64,000 bases of DNA from Rugosimonospora sp040255525 (GCA_040255525.1 JBDZVD010000005.1:67033-131032); one strand, 5' to 3'. Positions 26,081 to 35,775 are shown, numbered from the stretch's first letter. Notes: generated by a model not told the origin, from the sequence alone. Program-made: numbers and translations.

Positions 26081-26953
26081 GTGAAACTCACCGGCCGCCG
26101 GAAGATCATTCCGTACCTGTTCATCCTTCCGTGGCTGGTCGGCTTCGTTGGGCTGACCGCCTTCCCAGCCGGGTTCTCTCTGGTGATGAGCACGTTCGAC
26201 TGGAGCGTGATGGGAGACCGCCGGTTCGTGGGCCTGACCAACTACCGGCAGATGCTCAGCGACGACACGTTCTACCTGGCGCTGGCGAACACCGCCAAGT
26301 ACGCGCTGATCCTGGTGCCGTTGAGCATCGTGCTGTCGCTGGGGCTGGCGATCCTGCTGACCCGCAACCTGCGCGGGATCGGCCTGTTCAAGACCGCGTT
26401 CTACGCACCGACCCTGCTCAGCGGCGTCGCGCTGGCTATCGTCTGGGGTTGGATCCTGTCCGACCGCGGGGTACTGAACTTCTTCATCAACGCTGTCGGC
26501 GGTCCGCAGGTGCACTGGCTGACCGATCCCGGTTTCGCGCTGTGGTCAGTCGTTATCACCACGGTGTTTGGCCAGGGCGCGCAGATGCTCATCTTCCTGA
26601 CCGCGCTGAAGAACGTGCCCACCGACCTGTACGAGGCGGTCACGCTCGACGGTGCCGGTCCGGTCCGTAGGTTCCGGGTGATCACCCTGCCGATGATCGG
26701 TCCGGCCATCGTATTCAACACCATCATCTCGCTGATCGGGGCGTTCCAGCAGATCACCGTCGTGCTCAACCTGACCGGTGGCGGACCCGACAAGGCCACC
26801 TTCTTCTACGCCTTGTACGTCTACCAGAACGCCTTCGTCCGCGGCCATCTCGGTTACGCCGCAGCGAACGCCTGGGTGATGCTCGTCGTCGTGCTGCTGC
26901 TGACGTTGCTGTTCATCCGATTGTCCCGCCGCTGGGCCTACTATGAGGTGTGA
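26081..26953 (+). CDS. Sugar ABC permease, MalF/UgpA type
   Basis: This 290-aa protein starts at GTG 26081 after GAGGGGG. The six helices include PYLFILPWLVGFVGLTAFPAG at the start. The ATPase-contact loop VPTDLYEAVTLDGAGPVRRF lies near residue 190, and LNLTGGGPDKATFFYALYVY is the conserved periplasmic-side region. It is paired with the next gene, which starts 9 bp after its stop. Confidence 0.93.
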   Translation: MKLTGRRKIIPYLFILPWLVGFVGLTAFPAGFSLVMSTFDWSVMGDRRFVGLTNYRQMLSDDTFYLALANTAKYALILVPLSIVLSLGLAILLTRNLRGIGLFKTAFYAPTLLSGVALAIVWGWILSDRGVLNFFINAVGGPQVHWLTDPGFALWSVVITTVFGQGAQMLIFLTALKNVPTDLYEAVTLDGAGPVRRFRVITLPMIGPAIVFNTIISLIGAFQQITVVLNLTGGGPDKATFFYALYVYQNAFVRGHLGYAAANAWVMLVVVLLLTLLFIRLSRRWAYYEV

Positions 26954-26962
26954 GGAGAAGCC

Positions 26963-27793
26963 ATGTTTCCACGCGGAAACGCCCGGCGGGCCGGACGCTA
27001 CGCCACGCTGACCGCTGTCACCATCGTTCTGCTGTTCCCGTTCTACTGGGCGTTGGTCTCCTCGCTCAAGCCGAAGTCCGAGCAGGCGAGGTTCCCGCCG
27101 ACGATGTGGCCCGGCCATATCGAATGGCGTAACTATGCCCACGCTTGGACCGCTCAGCCGTTCACCCTCTACTTTTTCAACTCCCTGGAGGTCGTCGTCC
27201 TCGCCGTGGTCGGCGTGGTGCTCTCCTCGTCGCTGGTGGCATACGGTTTCGCCCGGTTCCAGTTTCGCGGCAAGAACCTGCTGTTCACCCTCCTGCTCGC
27301 CACCATGATCATTCCGTGGGACGTACTGGTCGTGCCGCTGTACATGCAGTACTCGTACCTCGGCTGGATCGACACGTACCTGCCGCTGATCGTCCCATCG
27401 TGGCTAGGGATCCCGTACTACGTGTTCCTGCTGACCCAGTTCCTGCGCGGCATCCCGCGCGACTTCGAGGAGGCCGCACTGCTCGACGGGGCCAACCACT
27501 TCCAGGTGTACTGGAAGATCTTCATGCCGATGATGCGCCCGCAACTCGTGCTGACCGCCTGCCTGCACACGATGGTGGTGTGGAACGACTTCCTCGGGCC
27601 GCTGGTGTTCCTCAACGATCCGAACCGGTTCACACTGCCGATCGGCTTGTCCTTCTTCAAGTCGTCTCACCTGATCGATCAGACGTCGATGCTGGCCGTC
27701 TCTGTCATCATGGTGATCGTGCCCCTGGCCGTGTTCTTCCTCGGCCAGCGGCACATTCTCGGTAACGACGCGCAGTCAGGGGTGAAGGGGTGA
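26963..27793 (+). CDS. Sugar ABC permease, MalG/UgpE type
   Basis: This 276-aa protein starts at ATG 26963 behind GAGGAGAAGCC. Six helices are predicted. The EAA loop reads PRDFEEAALLDGANHFQVYWKIFMP. It completes the second importer, which again lacks a gene for an ATPase. The operon appears to end here: an IS256 fragment begins within a few bases of its stop. Confidence 0.93.
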   Translation: MFPRGNARRAGRYATLTAVTIVLLFPFYWALVSSLKPKSEQARFPPTMWPGHIEWRNYAHAWTAQPFTLYFFNSLEVVVLAVVGVVLSSSLVAYGFARFQFRGKNLLFTLLLATMIIPWDVLVVPLYMQYSYLGWIDTYLPLIVPSWLGIPYYVFLLTQFLRGIPRDFEEAALLDGANHFQVYWKIFMPMMRPQLVLTACLHTMVVWNDFLGPLVFLNDPNRFTLPIGLSFFKSSHLIDQTSMLAVSVIMVIVPLAVFFLGQRHILGNDAQSGVKG

Positions 27794-27794
27794 C

Positions 27795-27996
27795 AGCCCA
27801 CCCAGCCGGCGTTCCCCTTTCGGCACCAGGGTCGGGGGAACGTGCCCGCCCGGTCCCGGGGCACATCCAACGGCACCGGCCCGACCTCGGTCAACACCGT
27901 CTTCGGGGTGCTACCGTTGCGGGAGTTGCGTGAGCCGTGCCCCGCCGGATCATGCTTGTCGTAGCCCAGGTGCTGCGTCAACTCGGCGGACCTCAT
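27795..27996 (-). pseudogene. IS256 (mutator)-type transposase fragment
   Basis: On the minus strand, ELTQHLGYDKHDPAGHGS, NSRNGSTPKTVLTEVGP and LDVPRDRAGTF match the mid-N-terminal part of mutator-family transposases. A frameshift follows, and the next frame reads PTLVPKGERRL, also typical of the family. Only about 65 residues of a roughly 400-aa enzyme remain, so it is dead. Confidence 0.8.
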
Positions 27997-28538
27997 CGAC
28001 CAGATCGCCCCCCACTGGCGACACGACGCACAACCAGCACTGACCACCCGTCCTGGCCACCCGCCGCGCGAGGCACATACCGCCAATCAAGATCACGGGC
28101 TGGCTCAAAATGTCTACACAGGGAATCAAGTACGGCCCGACTACGCCGGGCCGCGCGCACGCGCTACGGCCTACGGCCACGCGCGCACGCCCACCAACAC
28201 CGGGACCACCGCAACCGGCAGAGCCGAGCCATGCGACCGGGTCAGCGCGAGTCGATCGCGACGATCGCCAAAACCAACACCCACCGACCGGGTCCGACGC
28301 CGCACCGCTACGCGGCACGCCACCGAACCCGCGGCTGACGCTGCCTGCGTCACCCCGCCCGAGCATCGGACTCCGACCACCAGCGTGAGCATCCCGTTCA
28401 TGTATGTACATATGCTCCACAAATTTGACAGCAACCGTGACCGCAACCGCCGCGCACGCCAGCGACCAACTGCGGACATATCGGACGTCGACAGAGATCA
28501 ACCATCCGCCTGCTGATTTGCCTAGCAAATCGACGATA
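27997..28538. other. Gap without recognisable genes
   Basis: No convincing gene was found in about 540 bp. The right third (from 28390) has markedly lower GC than the island average, like the immunity gene beside it. It contains the short palindrome ATGTACAT near 28403, with no assignable function. Confidence 0.4.
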
Positions 28539-29024
28539 TTAACCGCCGGGAATGATCTCCAGCCCGACACTACCAGCAATTTCCAGGACGTGGCTGTTCC
28601 GCGCGAGCGACGAGTACTCAGCGGTAACTCGTCGCACCTCACTTCGAACAAAGCTACGCGTAGCCGATGCAAATTCGCTAACGGAGCATGTGAGCTCCGA
28701 ACTTACGTAGGTCGGCAGCATACGGAACTCATGTCGATTTCGTACTAAGACTATCGCCTCTTCGTTCTCGGTGAAATCGATCCGGTCAATAGTCTTCCCG
28801 CCCTCAGCGAACACTACTGCGTTTTGCAGGCTGTACACGAGATCAAAAAGAGGAATCCAGCTCCATGGCGGCCCGATATCAACTTGCTCATGCACGATCC
28901 GACACGATCCCAGAAAGTAGTACCACCTAAGGTCCGCCCGTGAGACGTTCGCCAGATCATCACCGCGTCGGTGCTCGTAGCCAGAAGGGCCGTAGTCGGC
29001 ACTAGCGGAGAACGAGATGCGCAT
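28539..29024 (-). CDS. Probable immunity protein for the adjacent toxin
   Basis: This 161-aa protein has no recognised family. It starts 3 bp after the toxin stop on the same strand, the standard place for an immunity gene. It is acidic, soluble and has no signal peptide (MRISFSASADYGPSGYEH). W-rich motifs such as PWSWIPLFDLVYSLQNAV are visible. Its GC content is clearly below that of the surrounding genes, a common sign of recently acquired toxin/immunity pairs. Function is inferred from context only. Confidence 0.6.
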   Translation of the reverse strand: MRISFSASADYGPSGYEHRRGDDLANVSRADLRWYYFLGSCRIVHEQVDIGPPWSWIPLFDLVYSLQNAVVFAEGGKTIDRIDFTENEEAIVLVRNRHEFRMLPTYVSSELTCSVSEFASATRSFVRSEVRRVTAEYSSLARNSHVLEIAGSVGLEIIPGG

Positions 29025-29027
29025 CGG

Positions 29028-30542
29028 TTACCTCACGGGGAATGCGTTTCGTACGAAATTTTCAGCTGGGTCATAGTATACGCGCATAGTGAAGAGCGGA
29101 TTCCTCCGCGGGGATCGGTCGGACCCAATCGGCTCCTCATAGGTAAGCTCTTTCACAATGCCATCTCGGTTCTGGGTATCCGTTACCTCTGCACCTCGCT
29201 TCAGAACATCTTTAATGATCGCGGCGCGGGACTTAGCCGATGTCTCGGGAAGCCATTCAGTCTTGCTCGGATCGTTCGCGAACATCCCCTCCGGCGTGTG
29301 GTTGTTCACGATATGCGCGTCATTAATGACCGGATCGCAGTTGTGTACCAGTACCGGAGTGTCACCGGCAATCACATAGCAGGTGTGGACGACATGAACC
29401 GTGAGATTGAGCATGTCGTGTTCGCCGGTCCAGCTGCGTACCCCGAGGACCTGCACCGAGTGTCCGTCGACTGTCGCCAGCGCGTCGCTTGCGTGCAGGT
29501 CTCCGGCGTCCGTCCAGCGCTTCGTCGTGGCGTCCCAGAACGGATGCGCCGTGGTCGTGTGGATGACCGCCGTCGTTGCGCCGTCCGTCTTGACCGTCAC
29601 GTCCGTGAGGTCGGTGTCGTGGTTGTCGTGCAGGAGCGTGACCGGCTCACCGGTCGTCTGCCCCGTCGTCGGGTCGGTGGACTCGACCTCGTCGCCGAGC
29701 TTGACGTCCTTGATCGGCTTGGTGCTGCCGTCGGCCATCAGTACCGGCGTTGACGGCTCGAAGCTGTTCTTGCACCCGGAAGGCTGTGAGGACTGCTTCG
29801 CTCCGGCCTGTGGTTCGTCCGCGCCACCACCGGCGCTCTCGACCGCGTCGCCCGTACCGTCGCTGACCGTCTGCGTCGCACCGTCGTCAACCGCTCCGGA
29901 CACCGCATCGGAAGTCAGGCTGTCAGCCGCATCGGCCAGCCCCGCACCGGCCGCCTCATCGACCCCCGCGCCCAGCAGCCCGCCCAACGCCCCGGCCAAC
30001 TTGCCGCCGACCAGGGACATGGCCTTGCCGCCCAGCGCACCGAGCGCACCACCCAGCGCCCTACCGATGCCGCCGGCGAGGGTGGCCTTACCCAGCCCGG
30101 CCCAGGAGAACTTGCCGCTCTGGGCAGCGCCGACCGCGTACCCGACCGCCGCACCCAACGCACCCGAGATGGCGCCGCAGCCGATCGTGCCGATGCCGGC
30201 GGTCAGCGCTTCGCAGCCGATAAACGCCGCGGTGGACACGACGAACGAGGCGATCGACGCGGCGTGGTGCTCGGCGTAGTTCACCGTCGCGGTGGCCAGC
30301 TTCGCGGTCTCGTGGTACGCCGTGGACAGCGCGTACACCGGATGCTGCGCGAATTGCGCGGCAGTGTGCGCAACGTTCGCGGCAGCGATCTTGACGGCGT
30401 TCGCGGTGCCGATCGCTACCCGTTTAGCCTTGGCCGCCGCGTCCGCGACCGCATGACTGACAGTGGTCACGGTATGGACGGCGGCTTTCACCACCCGCCT
30501 CGTGACGGCTCTGGCCCTGTCGTACCCCCGGGCCGGCTGCAA
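29028..30542 (-). CDS. Hint-type polymorphic toxin, 5' truncated
   Basis: Up to 504 residues are open from TTG 30542; an in-frame stop lies at 30558-30560. Residues 1-250 are Ala/Gly-rich and partly hydrophobic. A Hint autoprotease runs from C257 (CKNSFEPSTPVLMADGS) through TTAHPFWD to VHN401-C402. The last 102 residues (DPVINDAHIVNNHTPEGM onward) are a toxin tail of unrecognised type, with lower GC than the rest. In relatives, RHS/YD repeats precede this Ala-rich region; here they are missing. The protein may be inactive as a secreted toxin or serve as a toxin cassette reservoir. Confidence 0.75.
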   Translation of the reverse strand: MQPARGYDRARAVTRRVVKAAVHTVTTVSHAVADAAAKAKRVAIGTANAVKIAAANVAHTAAQFAQHPVYALSTAYHETAKLATATVNYAEHHAASIASFVVSTAAFIGCEALTAGIGTIGCGAISGALGAAVGYAVGAAQSGKFSWAGLGKATLAGGIGRALGGALGALGGKAMSLVGGKLAGALGGLLGAGVDEAAGAGLADAADSLTSDAVSGAVDDGATQTVSDGTGDAVESAGGGADEPQAGAKQSSQPSGCKNSFEPSTPVLMADGSTKPIKDVKLGDEVESTDPTTGQTTGEPVTLLHDNHDTDLTDVTVKTDGATTAVIHTTTAHPFWDATTKRWTDAGDLHASDALATVDGHSVQVLGVRSWTGEHDMLNLTVHVVHTCYVIAGDTPVLVHNCDPVINDAHIVNNHTPEGMFANDPSKTEWLPETSAKSRAAIIKDVLKRGAEVTDTQNRDGIVKELTYEEPIGSDRSPRRNPLFTMRVYYDPAENFVRNAFPVR

Positions 30543-30950
30543 GGCGGGTGCTGGGACTCAGCGCCACGCAAGACCTGCTGAGGCGGGTTAAGGTGATCGT
30601 CGGCCCGATCTCCGCAAGCGACGTCTCCCGGTCCGGCCGACGGGCCGGCTCCACCATCGTCGGTTGGCCGGTGCCGGCGCTGACCCGTTGGCGTCGGGGC
30701 GCACCCGTCGCGGTCCGTACAGCGTCCGGCCGGGAATCCTTTGATTGACGGGCGTCTCGCCACTGACGTAGCGTCCCTCAGTGGGAGCCGTAGCCGGTCC
30801 GTTCGGACCGGTTGTTCGAGTACCCGAAACCTTCCAGTCCCGGGCTGCCGCCCGGACCCGGCCCGGGGCAGCCTGCCGCTGCGCCGCGCCCGGTCGCCGG
30901 ACGCTTGCGGGCCAGTCACCGGAAGGTCGCGTTACGAGAAAGGTCTTCCC
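30543..30950. other. Gap upstream of the cellulase gene
   Basis: No gene is visible in about 400 bp. The cellulase ribosome site (GAGAAAGG, 30936-30943) lies at its right end. The left end probably marks the break that removed the RHS part of the toxin gene, but no insertion-sequence end was recognised. Confidence 0.4.
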
Positions 30951-32522
30951 ATGCCTTCCTTCCACGGCCGGCCCATCAGCCGCCGCACGATGCTCACCGG
31001 TCTGGCCGCCGCGGCGGTACCGCTGGCTGGTGTCATGGCAGGTACCCTCGCTCGACCGGCGCTCGCCGCCGGCACCGGGTACTGGCACACCAGCGGGCGG
31101 AAAATCCTCGATTCGTCCGGCAACGCGGTACGGATCGCCGGGATCAACTGGTTCGGCTTCGAAACGGCGAACTATGTGGTGCACGGCCTCTGGTCCCGCG
31201 ACTACAAGGACATGCTCAACCAGATCGCGTCGTTGCGGTACAACACTCTGCGGTTGCCCTACTCCGACGACATCCTCAAGTCGGGCACCACCCCGAACAG
31301 CATCAACTTCTACCAGATGAACACGGACCTGCAGGGTCTGACGTCGCTTCAGGTAATGGACAAGATCATTAGCTATGCGGGGTCGATTGGCTTGCGGGTC
31401 ATCCTGGATCGACACCGGCCGGACTCCAGCGGCCAGTCGGCGCTGTGGTACACCAGTTCCGTTTCGGAATCGACGTGGATCAACAACCTGCAGGCGCTCG
31501 CCAACCGGTACAAAAACAACCCGACGGTTGTTGGGATCGATCTACACAACGAGCCGCACGACCCGGCCACCTGGGGTTCCGGGGATTCGTCGACGGACTG
31601 GCGGTTGGCCGCGCAGCGGGCCGGAAACGCGGTGCTGTCGGAGAACTCGAACCTGCTCATCTTCGTCGAGGGCATTCAGACCTACAACGGAGTATCGGGC
31701 TGGTGGGGCGGCAACCTGATGGGTGCCGGCAGCTACCCGGTCCAGCTCAACGTGGCCAACCGGGTCGTCTACTCGGCGCACGACTACGCCACCAGCGTCT
31801 CCGACCAGACCTGGTTCCACGACTCGACGTTCCCCAACAACATGCCCGGAATCTGGGACAAGTACTGGGGCTACCTGTTCAACAACAACGTCGCTCCGGT
31901 CTGGGTGGGCGAGTTCGGCACCACGCTCCAGTCCACCATCGACCAGCGGTGGCTGACGAAACTGGTCTCCTACCTCGGTACCGGCACCGACTCGTTCCAC
32001 TGGACCTTCTGGTGCTGGAACCCGGACTCCGGTGACACGGGCGGCATTCTCAACGACGACTGGTCCACCGTGAACACGACGAAGGACGGATACCTCACCT
32101 CGATCAAGTCAAGCCTGTTCGACAAAGTCGGCGGTCCCACCTCCGGTCCCACCACACCCGCCAGCCCGACACCCACCCGCACCTCGAGCCCGAGCCCGAC
32201 CACCCCTCCCCCAGGCAACGGTACGGCCTCGGCGAGCCTGCACGTGGACAACGACTGGGGCAACGGCTTCACGGCCACCGTCACGATCACCAACAACGGA
32301 AGCGGTGCCATCAACTCCTGGCGGGTCGCCTGGACCTGGCCTGGCAACCAGCAGGTCACGAACTCCTGGAGCGCAACGGTGTCCCAGTCGGGTGCCGCAG
32401 TGACCGCGACCAGCCTGAGCTACAACGGCAACATCGCACCGGGCGGTTCAGTCTCGTTCGGTTTCCAGGCGACCTACAGCGGTACCAACTCGGCGCCGAC
32501 GCTGAGCGTCACCGCGAGCTGA
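30951..32522 (+). CDS. Secreted GH5 cellulase with CBM2 module
   Basis: This 523-aa protein starts at ATG 30951. A twin-arginine-type signal peptide (ISRRTMLTGLAAAAVPLAG, cleavage after about residue 40, ALA) suggests Tat export. Residues 40-395 are a GH5 catalytic domain: VRIAGINWFGFET and ILDRHRPDSSG, acid/base E201 in LHNEPHD, and nucleophile E321 in WVGEFGTT. A Pro/Thr/Ser linker (about 400-424) joins a C-terminal CBM2 cellulose-binding module with conserved Trp residues (LHVDNDWGNGFTATVTITN). It cuts beta-1,4-glucan outside the cell. It is a lone gene with a hairpin terminator. Confidence 0.95.
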   Translation: MPSFHGRPISRRTMLTGLAAAAVPLAGVMAGTLARPALAAGTGYWHTSGRKILDSSGNAVRIAGINWFGFETANYVVHGLWSRDYKDMLNQIASLRYNTLRLPYSDDILKSGTTPNSINFYQMNTDLQGLTSLQVMDKIISYAGSIGLRVILDRHRPDSSGQSALWYTSSVSESTWINNLQALANRYKNNPTVVGIDLHNEPHDPATWGSGDSSTDWRLAAQRAGNAVLSENSNLLIFVEGIQTYNGVSGWWGGNLMGAGSYPVQLNVANRVVYSAHDYATSVSDQTWFHDSTFPNNMPGIWDKYWGYLFNNNVAPVWVGEFGTTLQSTIDQRWLTKLVSYLGTGTDSFHWTFWCWNPDSGDTGGILNDDWSTVNTTKDGYLTSIKSSLFDKVGGPTSGPTTPASPTPTRTSSPSPTTPPPGNGTASASLHVDNDWGNGFTATVTITNNGSGAINSWRVAWTWPGNQQVTNSWSATVSQSGAAVTATSLSYNGNIAPGGSVSFGFQATYSGTNSAPTLSVTAS

Positions 32523-32538
32523 CCGTCCGACGGTTGCG

Positions 32539-32568
32539 GTCATCCCGCGGCGTCGCCGGCGGGATGAC
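32539..32568 (+). terminator. Hairpin terminator of the cellulase gene
   Basis: GTCATCCCGC (32539-32548) pairs perfectly with GCGGGATGAC (32559-32568) across a 10-base loop, starting 16 bases after the cellulase stop. There is no T-run, which is common for actinobacterial terminators. Confidence 0.7.
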
Positions 32569-32631
32569 GCGGAACGAGTGGGCGGGCACCCCGCGGCATT
32601 GGGCGCTGCCCGCCCACACCTCACCGTGGAT

Positions 32632-32832
32632 CATCGGACACGGCCCAGGGGAATCCGTCCCGTCCGTCATGCGCGAGCGTTCGAGGCCCTGTTTGCCGCG
32701 GTCGACCGGTGAGCGACCGACCGCCTCGCCGCCTGGCGGGGCCCTGGTGATGGAACTGTCCACGGCGATCCGATCGAGAACGAGGCCGACGATCCGGTCG
32801 TAGGAGACCAGTTCCGGAGTGGCTGCCAGCAT
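32632..32832 (-). pseudogene. IS5-type transposase fragment
   Basis: Minus-strand residues read YDRIVGLVLDRIAVDSSIT then APPGGEAVGRSPVDRGKQGL. This matches the catalytic-core region of actinobacterial IS5-group transposases (VAVDGS...GGEAAGRSPVDRGKQGLKRS). Neither the N-terminal nor the C-terminal part remains, and the frame breaks near 32640. Confidence 0.75.
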
Positions 32833-32849
32833 GAGCTCGGATGTCGAAC

Positions 32850-33182
32850 CGGTTGATCAGCTCGGCCGGGAACGCACCGCGGCCCATCCGGTCGGCGACG
32901 AACTGCTGCGACGAGACACCGGTGTCGTTGACGAAGACCAGAGTGCCGATCCGCCGGGCGGGGTCGGCAGCGCGGTGGACAGCGAAAGCGATGTTGAATC
33001 GCGCCCGGTCCGGATGCGCCCAATCGAGCGGGAAACTCGATCGCGGCGCACTCCGCGTCGTTGCCGCAAGGCTGGTGGCCCGGTGCCGACCGGTGATCGG
33101 TGCCGGGCGCGGCGGCCGCCAGCGTCACGGCAGCCAGGACAAGGCCGGCCGGCGGCAGCAGCCACCAGGTCCGACGGCCCAT
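32850..33182 (-). pseudogene. Broken secreted alpha/beta-hydrolase (tripeptidyl aminopeptidase-like)
   Basis: From ATG 33182 a signal-like segment MGRRTWWLLPPAGLVLAAV leads to CAAIEFP. A one-base shift near 33029 then moves into the frame LDWAHPDRARFNIAFAVHRA and RIGTLVFVNDTGVSSQQFV, ending at ELINRFDI. These are N-terminal motifs of SlpD/E-like tripeptidyl peptidases, which continue VGFDPRG; here the IS5 fragment follows instead. The gene was both frameshifted and cut, leaving about 110 of roughly 500 codons. Confidence 0.65.
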
Positions 33183-33374
33183 CACCGCCCCCTCGCACGT
33201 ACCCGGTAAAATCTGAAGCGGACTGTCGCGTTCGGACCGTGGTACTGCCACCCCGACGGACGCGGGCCCAAGCGATTTGATCAACTCCGAGGCGTAGCCG
33301 GTGACGACGTGCCGCCTCATGCCGGTTGAGTTCGCTTGCCGGTCCCCCCGCCAGAAATCCCCGGTACCGTCCCG

Positions 33375-34760
33375 TCAGCCACGGCCGCGCGGCAGCGTGA
33401 GGGCCGCGGCCGTGGTGGCTATCAGCATCACGGCCGCGACGCACAAGGCGACCCGCAGACCCACAATGAACTCACCCCGGTCCGCGACCAGGGCTCCGAA
33501 GACGGCCACGGCGAGCGCGCCGCCCGTCTGCCGGAAGGAGTTCAGGACCCCGGCGGCCATTCCGGCCCGGTCTGCGGCGATGTCGTTCAGCAGGATGGCG
33601 GTCAGGGAAGGTACGAAGAAACCTAGGCCGAGGCCGACCGGGATGAGCATCGCCGCGATCACTGGTCTGCTGGTGGCCTCGTCCATCCAGAGCAGGCCGA
33701 CCATCGCCAGCGCGAGGATCACTTGTCCCATGGCGATCGGCATCCGCGGCCCAAAGCGTGCCGCCGCCCTGGCCGAGGCCAGGTTGGCTCCGGCGATCAC
33801 GGCCATCATCGGTAGGAACATCAGCCCCGCGGCCATGGCGGACAGGTGCAGCACGTTCTGGAAGAACAGGCTCAGCACGAACACCAGCCCGTAGAACGCG
33901 GCATTGACGACGAAGCCGATCGCGACCGAGACCGTCACCGTGCGCGAACGGAAGAGGTCGAGCGGGACTATAGGCGCGGCGGTACGTGCCTCGATCATGA
34001 TGAACGCGGCCGTCGCCATTGCGGCGAGGCCCAGGCAGCCCAGCACCACGGGCTCGCCGAAGCCATTGGCCCCTGCGTCGATCACCGCGAAGGTGAGCGC
34101 CGCGAGCGCGACGATCGCCGTGAGCTGGCCGTAGGGATCGAGCGGCGTGGGACGGCGTGGGGAGCGCTCCGCGCGGGTCAACACCGCGAGGGTGGCGATG
34201 CCGACGGGCAGGTTGACGACGAAGATCGCTCGCCAGCTCAGGGTGCTGGACAGCACCCCGCCGGCCACTGGGCCGGCGGCAACCGCGACGGCTCCGCCGA
34301 CGGTCCACAGCGCGATGGCCCGTGCCCGTTTCGCCGCGTCCGGGAATGCCTGCCGCACGAGGGCCAGCGAGGAGGGCAGCATGATCGCCGCCGCGCTGCC
34401 CTGGATCAGGCGGGCGGCGATCAGCTCGCCCAGCCCCGGCGCCAGTGCGCAGGCCGCCGAGGCGACCGTGAAGACCGCGACGCCGGCGCCGAACGCGCGG
34501 CTCGCCCCGATGCGGTCGGAGAGCGTGCCCGCGGATAGCAGGAGTGCGGCGAACATCAGCGTGTAGGCGTCCACGATCCATTGCAGTCCCGCCGTGCTGC
34601 CGCCGAGGGCCCGCCCGATCCCGGGAAGCGCCACGTTCGTCGCCATGGTGTTGAGGTTGAGCAGAAAGATGCCCATGAACGTGGTCGCCAGGATCAGCTT
34701 CGGTGCGGCCGTGTGTTGCCGGGCATCCTGTGATGCGCGGGCTGGTTCAACAGTGGTCAT
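33375..34760 (-). CDS. DHA2-type MFS drug efflux pump
   Basis: This 461-aa membrane protein starts at ATG 34760. It has about 14 predicted helices and the MFS DHA2 marks: LNTMATNVALPGIGRALGGS, the loop-2 motif LSAGTLSDRIGASRAFGAG, and the helix-5 motif C WTVGGAVAVAAGPVAGGVLS. Such pumps use proton flux to export drugs or dyes. It diverges from an XRE-type regulator 124 bp away, a common pairing in which the regulator controls the pump. The substrate is not predictable. Confidence 0.92.
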   Translation of the reverse strand: MTTVEPARASQDARQHTAAPKLILATTFMGIFLLNLNTMATNVALPGIGRALGGSTAGLQWIVDAYTLMFAALLLSAGTLSDRIGASRAFGAGVAVFTVASAACALAPGLGELIAARLIQGSAAAIMLPSSLALVRQAFPDAAKRARAIALWTVGGAVAVAAGPVAGGVLSSTLSWRAIFVVNLPVGIATLAVLTRAERSPRRPTPLDPYGQLTAIVALAALTFAVIDAGANGFGEPVVLGCLGLAAMATAAFIMIEARTAAPIVPLDLFRSRTVTVSVAIGFVVNAAFYGLVFVLSLFFQNVLHLSAMAAGLMFLPMMAVIAGANLASARAAARFGPRMPIAMGQVILALAMVGLLWMDEATSRPVIAAMLIPVGLGLGFFVPSLTAILLNDIAADRAGMAAGVLNSFRQTGGALAVAVFGALVADRGEFIVGLRVALCVAAVMLIATTAAALTLPRGRG

Positions 34761-34884
34761 CCGTCCAGGCTGGTGAGGTTCGCGAGGGCTAGGCAGACCG
34801 TGATCTTCCGGGGTGCGCCGTAGGGGGTGTGATAGGGCCCCGCTCCGGGCTGGACTCGTGAGCACACGCTGGCAAAATGACGGC

Positions 34885-35775
34885 ATGACCGAGTTCGGAA
34901 AGTTTCTGCAGGCTCGCCGTGGTGGCGTACGCCCTGCAGACGTCGGGCTGCCGGCCGGAAACGGAACACGCCGTACACCGGGTCTGCGCCGGGAGGAGCT
35001 GGCGGCGCTGGCCGGTGTGAGCATCGACTACTACGTACGTCTGGAACGCGGCAAGGAGACCCATCCGAGCCCGTCCGTGGTCGAGGCGCTGGCCGACGCG
35101 CTCCGCCTCAACGAGGAGGAGCGCGGCTTCCTGCGCGAGCTGGCGGCGCGGGCGGCGCGGCGTGCGCCCGAGCCCCGTCCCCTGCCGTCGCGGCGGGTCC
35201 GGCCGACCGTCATGCAGCTTCTGGAGACGCTGCGGCCCAACCCGGCATACGTCGTGAACCGCACCAACGACCTGCTGGCGGCCAATCCCGGCGGGCTACG
35301 GCTGCTTTACGGCATCACCGACTGGCCGCAGCAGCAGCGCAACACCGTCCGGTACACCTTCCTGCACCCGGCCGCCCGCGACCTGTGGGTGGACTGGGAA
35401 CACAAGGCCAAGGGGTGCGTCGCCCAGTTGCGGGCGCTCGCCGGCACCGATCCAGACGCCCCGGATCTCGCCGCACTCGTAGGTGAGCTCATCGTCAAGA
35501 GCCCCGACTTCAACCGGCTCTGGGAGCGGTACGAGGTGCGCACGATCGGCGACGGCGAGAAGACGCTCCGGCACCCGGAGGTCGGCACGATGACACTCTC
35601 GCACGAAGGGCTGTCCCTCAACCGCGCACAAGGCCAGCGCCTCATCGTCTACATGGCACCGCCCGGTAGCCCCGACCACGACGCGATGACGCTCCTCGAC
35701 CTCGCCGCCACCGGTTCGTCCGGCGGTCCCGGCGAGACGGCGCCCGTCTCACCCTCCCGGGGACAGGTCTACTGA
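34885..35775 (+). CDS. XRE regulator with MmyB-like ligand domain
   Basis: This 296-aa protein starts at ATG 34885. Residues 1-90 hold a helix-turn-helix (RTPGLRREELAALAGVSIDYYVRLERGKE). Residues 105-280 match the MmyB-like ligand-binding domain (PAYVVNRTNDLLAANPGGLRLLYG). This two-domain type is abundant in actinobacteria and usually controls a neighbouring oxidoreductase or efflux gene, here the divergent MFS pump. The C-terminal 20 residues are a Gly/Ser-rich tail. Confidence 0.9.
   Translation: MTEFGKFLQARRGGVRPADVGLPAGNGTRRTPGLRREELAALAGVSIDYYVRLERGKETHPSPSVVEALADALRLNEEERGFLRELAARAARRAPEPRPLPSRRVRPTVMQLLETLRPNPAYVVNRTNDLLAANPGGLRLLYGITDWPQQQRNTVRYTFLHPAARDLWVDWEHKAKGCVAQLRALAGTDPDAPDLAALVGELIVKSPDFNRLWERYEVRTIGDGEKTLRHPEVGTMTLSHEGLSLNRAQGQRLIVYMAPPGSPDHDAMTLLDLAATGSSGGPGETAPVSPSRGQVY

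Noticed and set aside
29028..30542. An intein inside a host protein
   Set aside because: The Hint domain is followed by a short unrelated tail and an immunity-like gene, which fits a polymorphic toxin rather than splicing.
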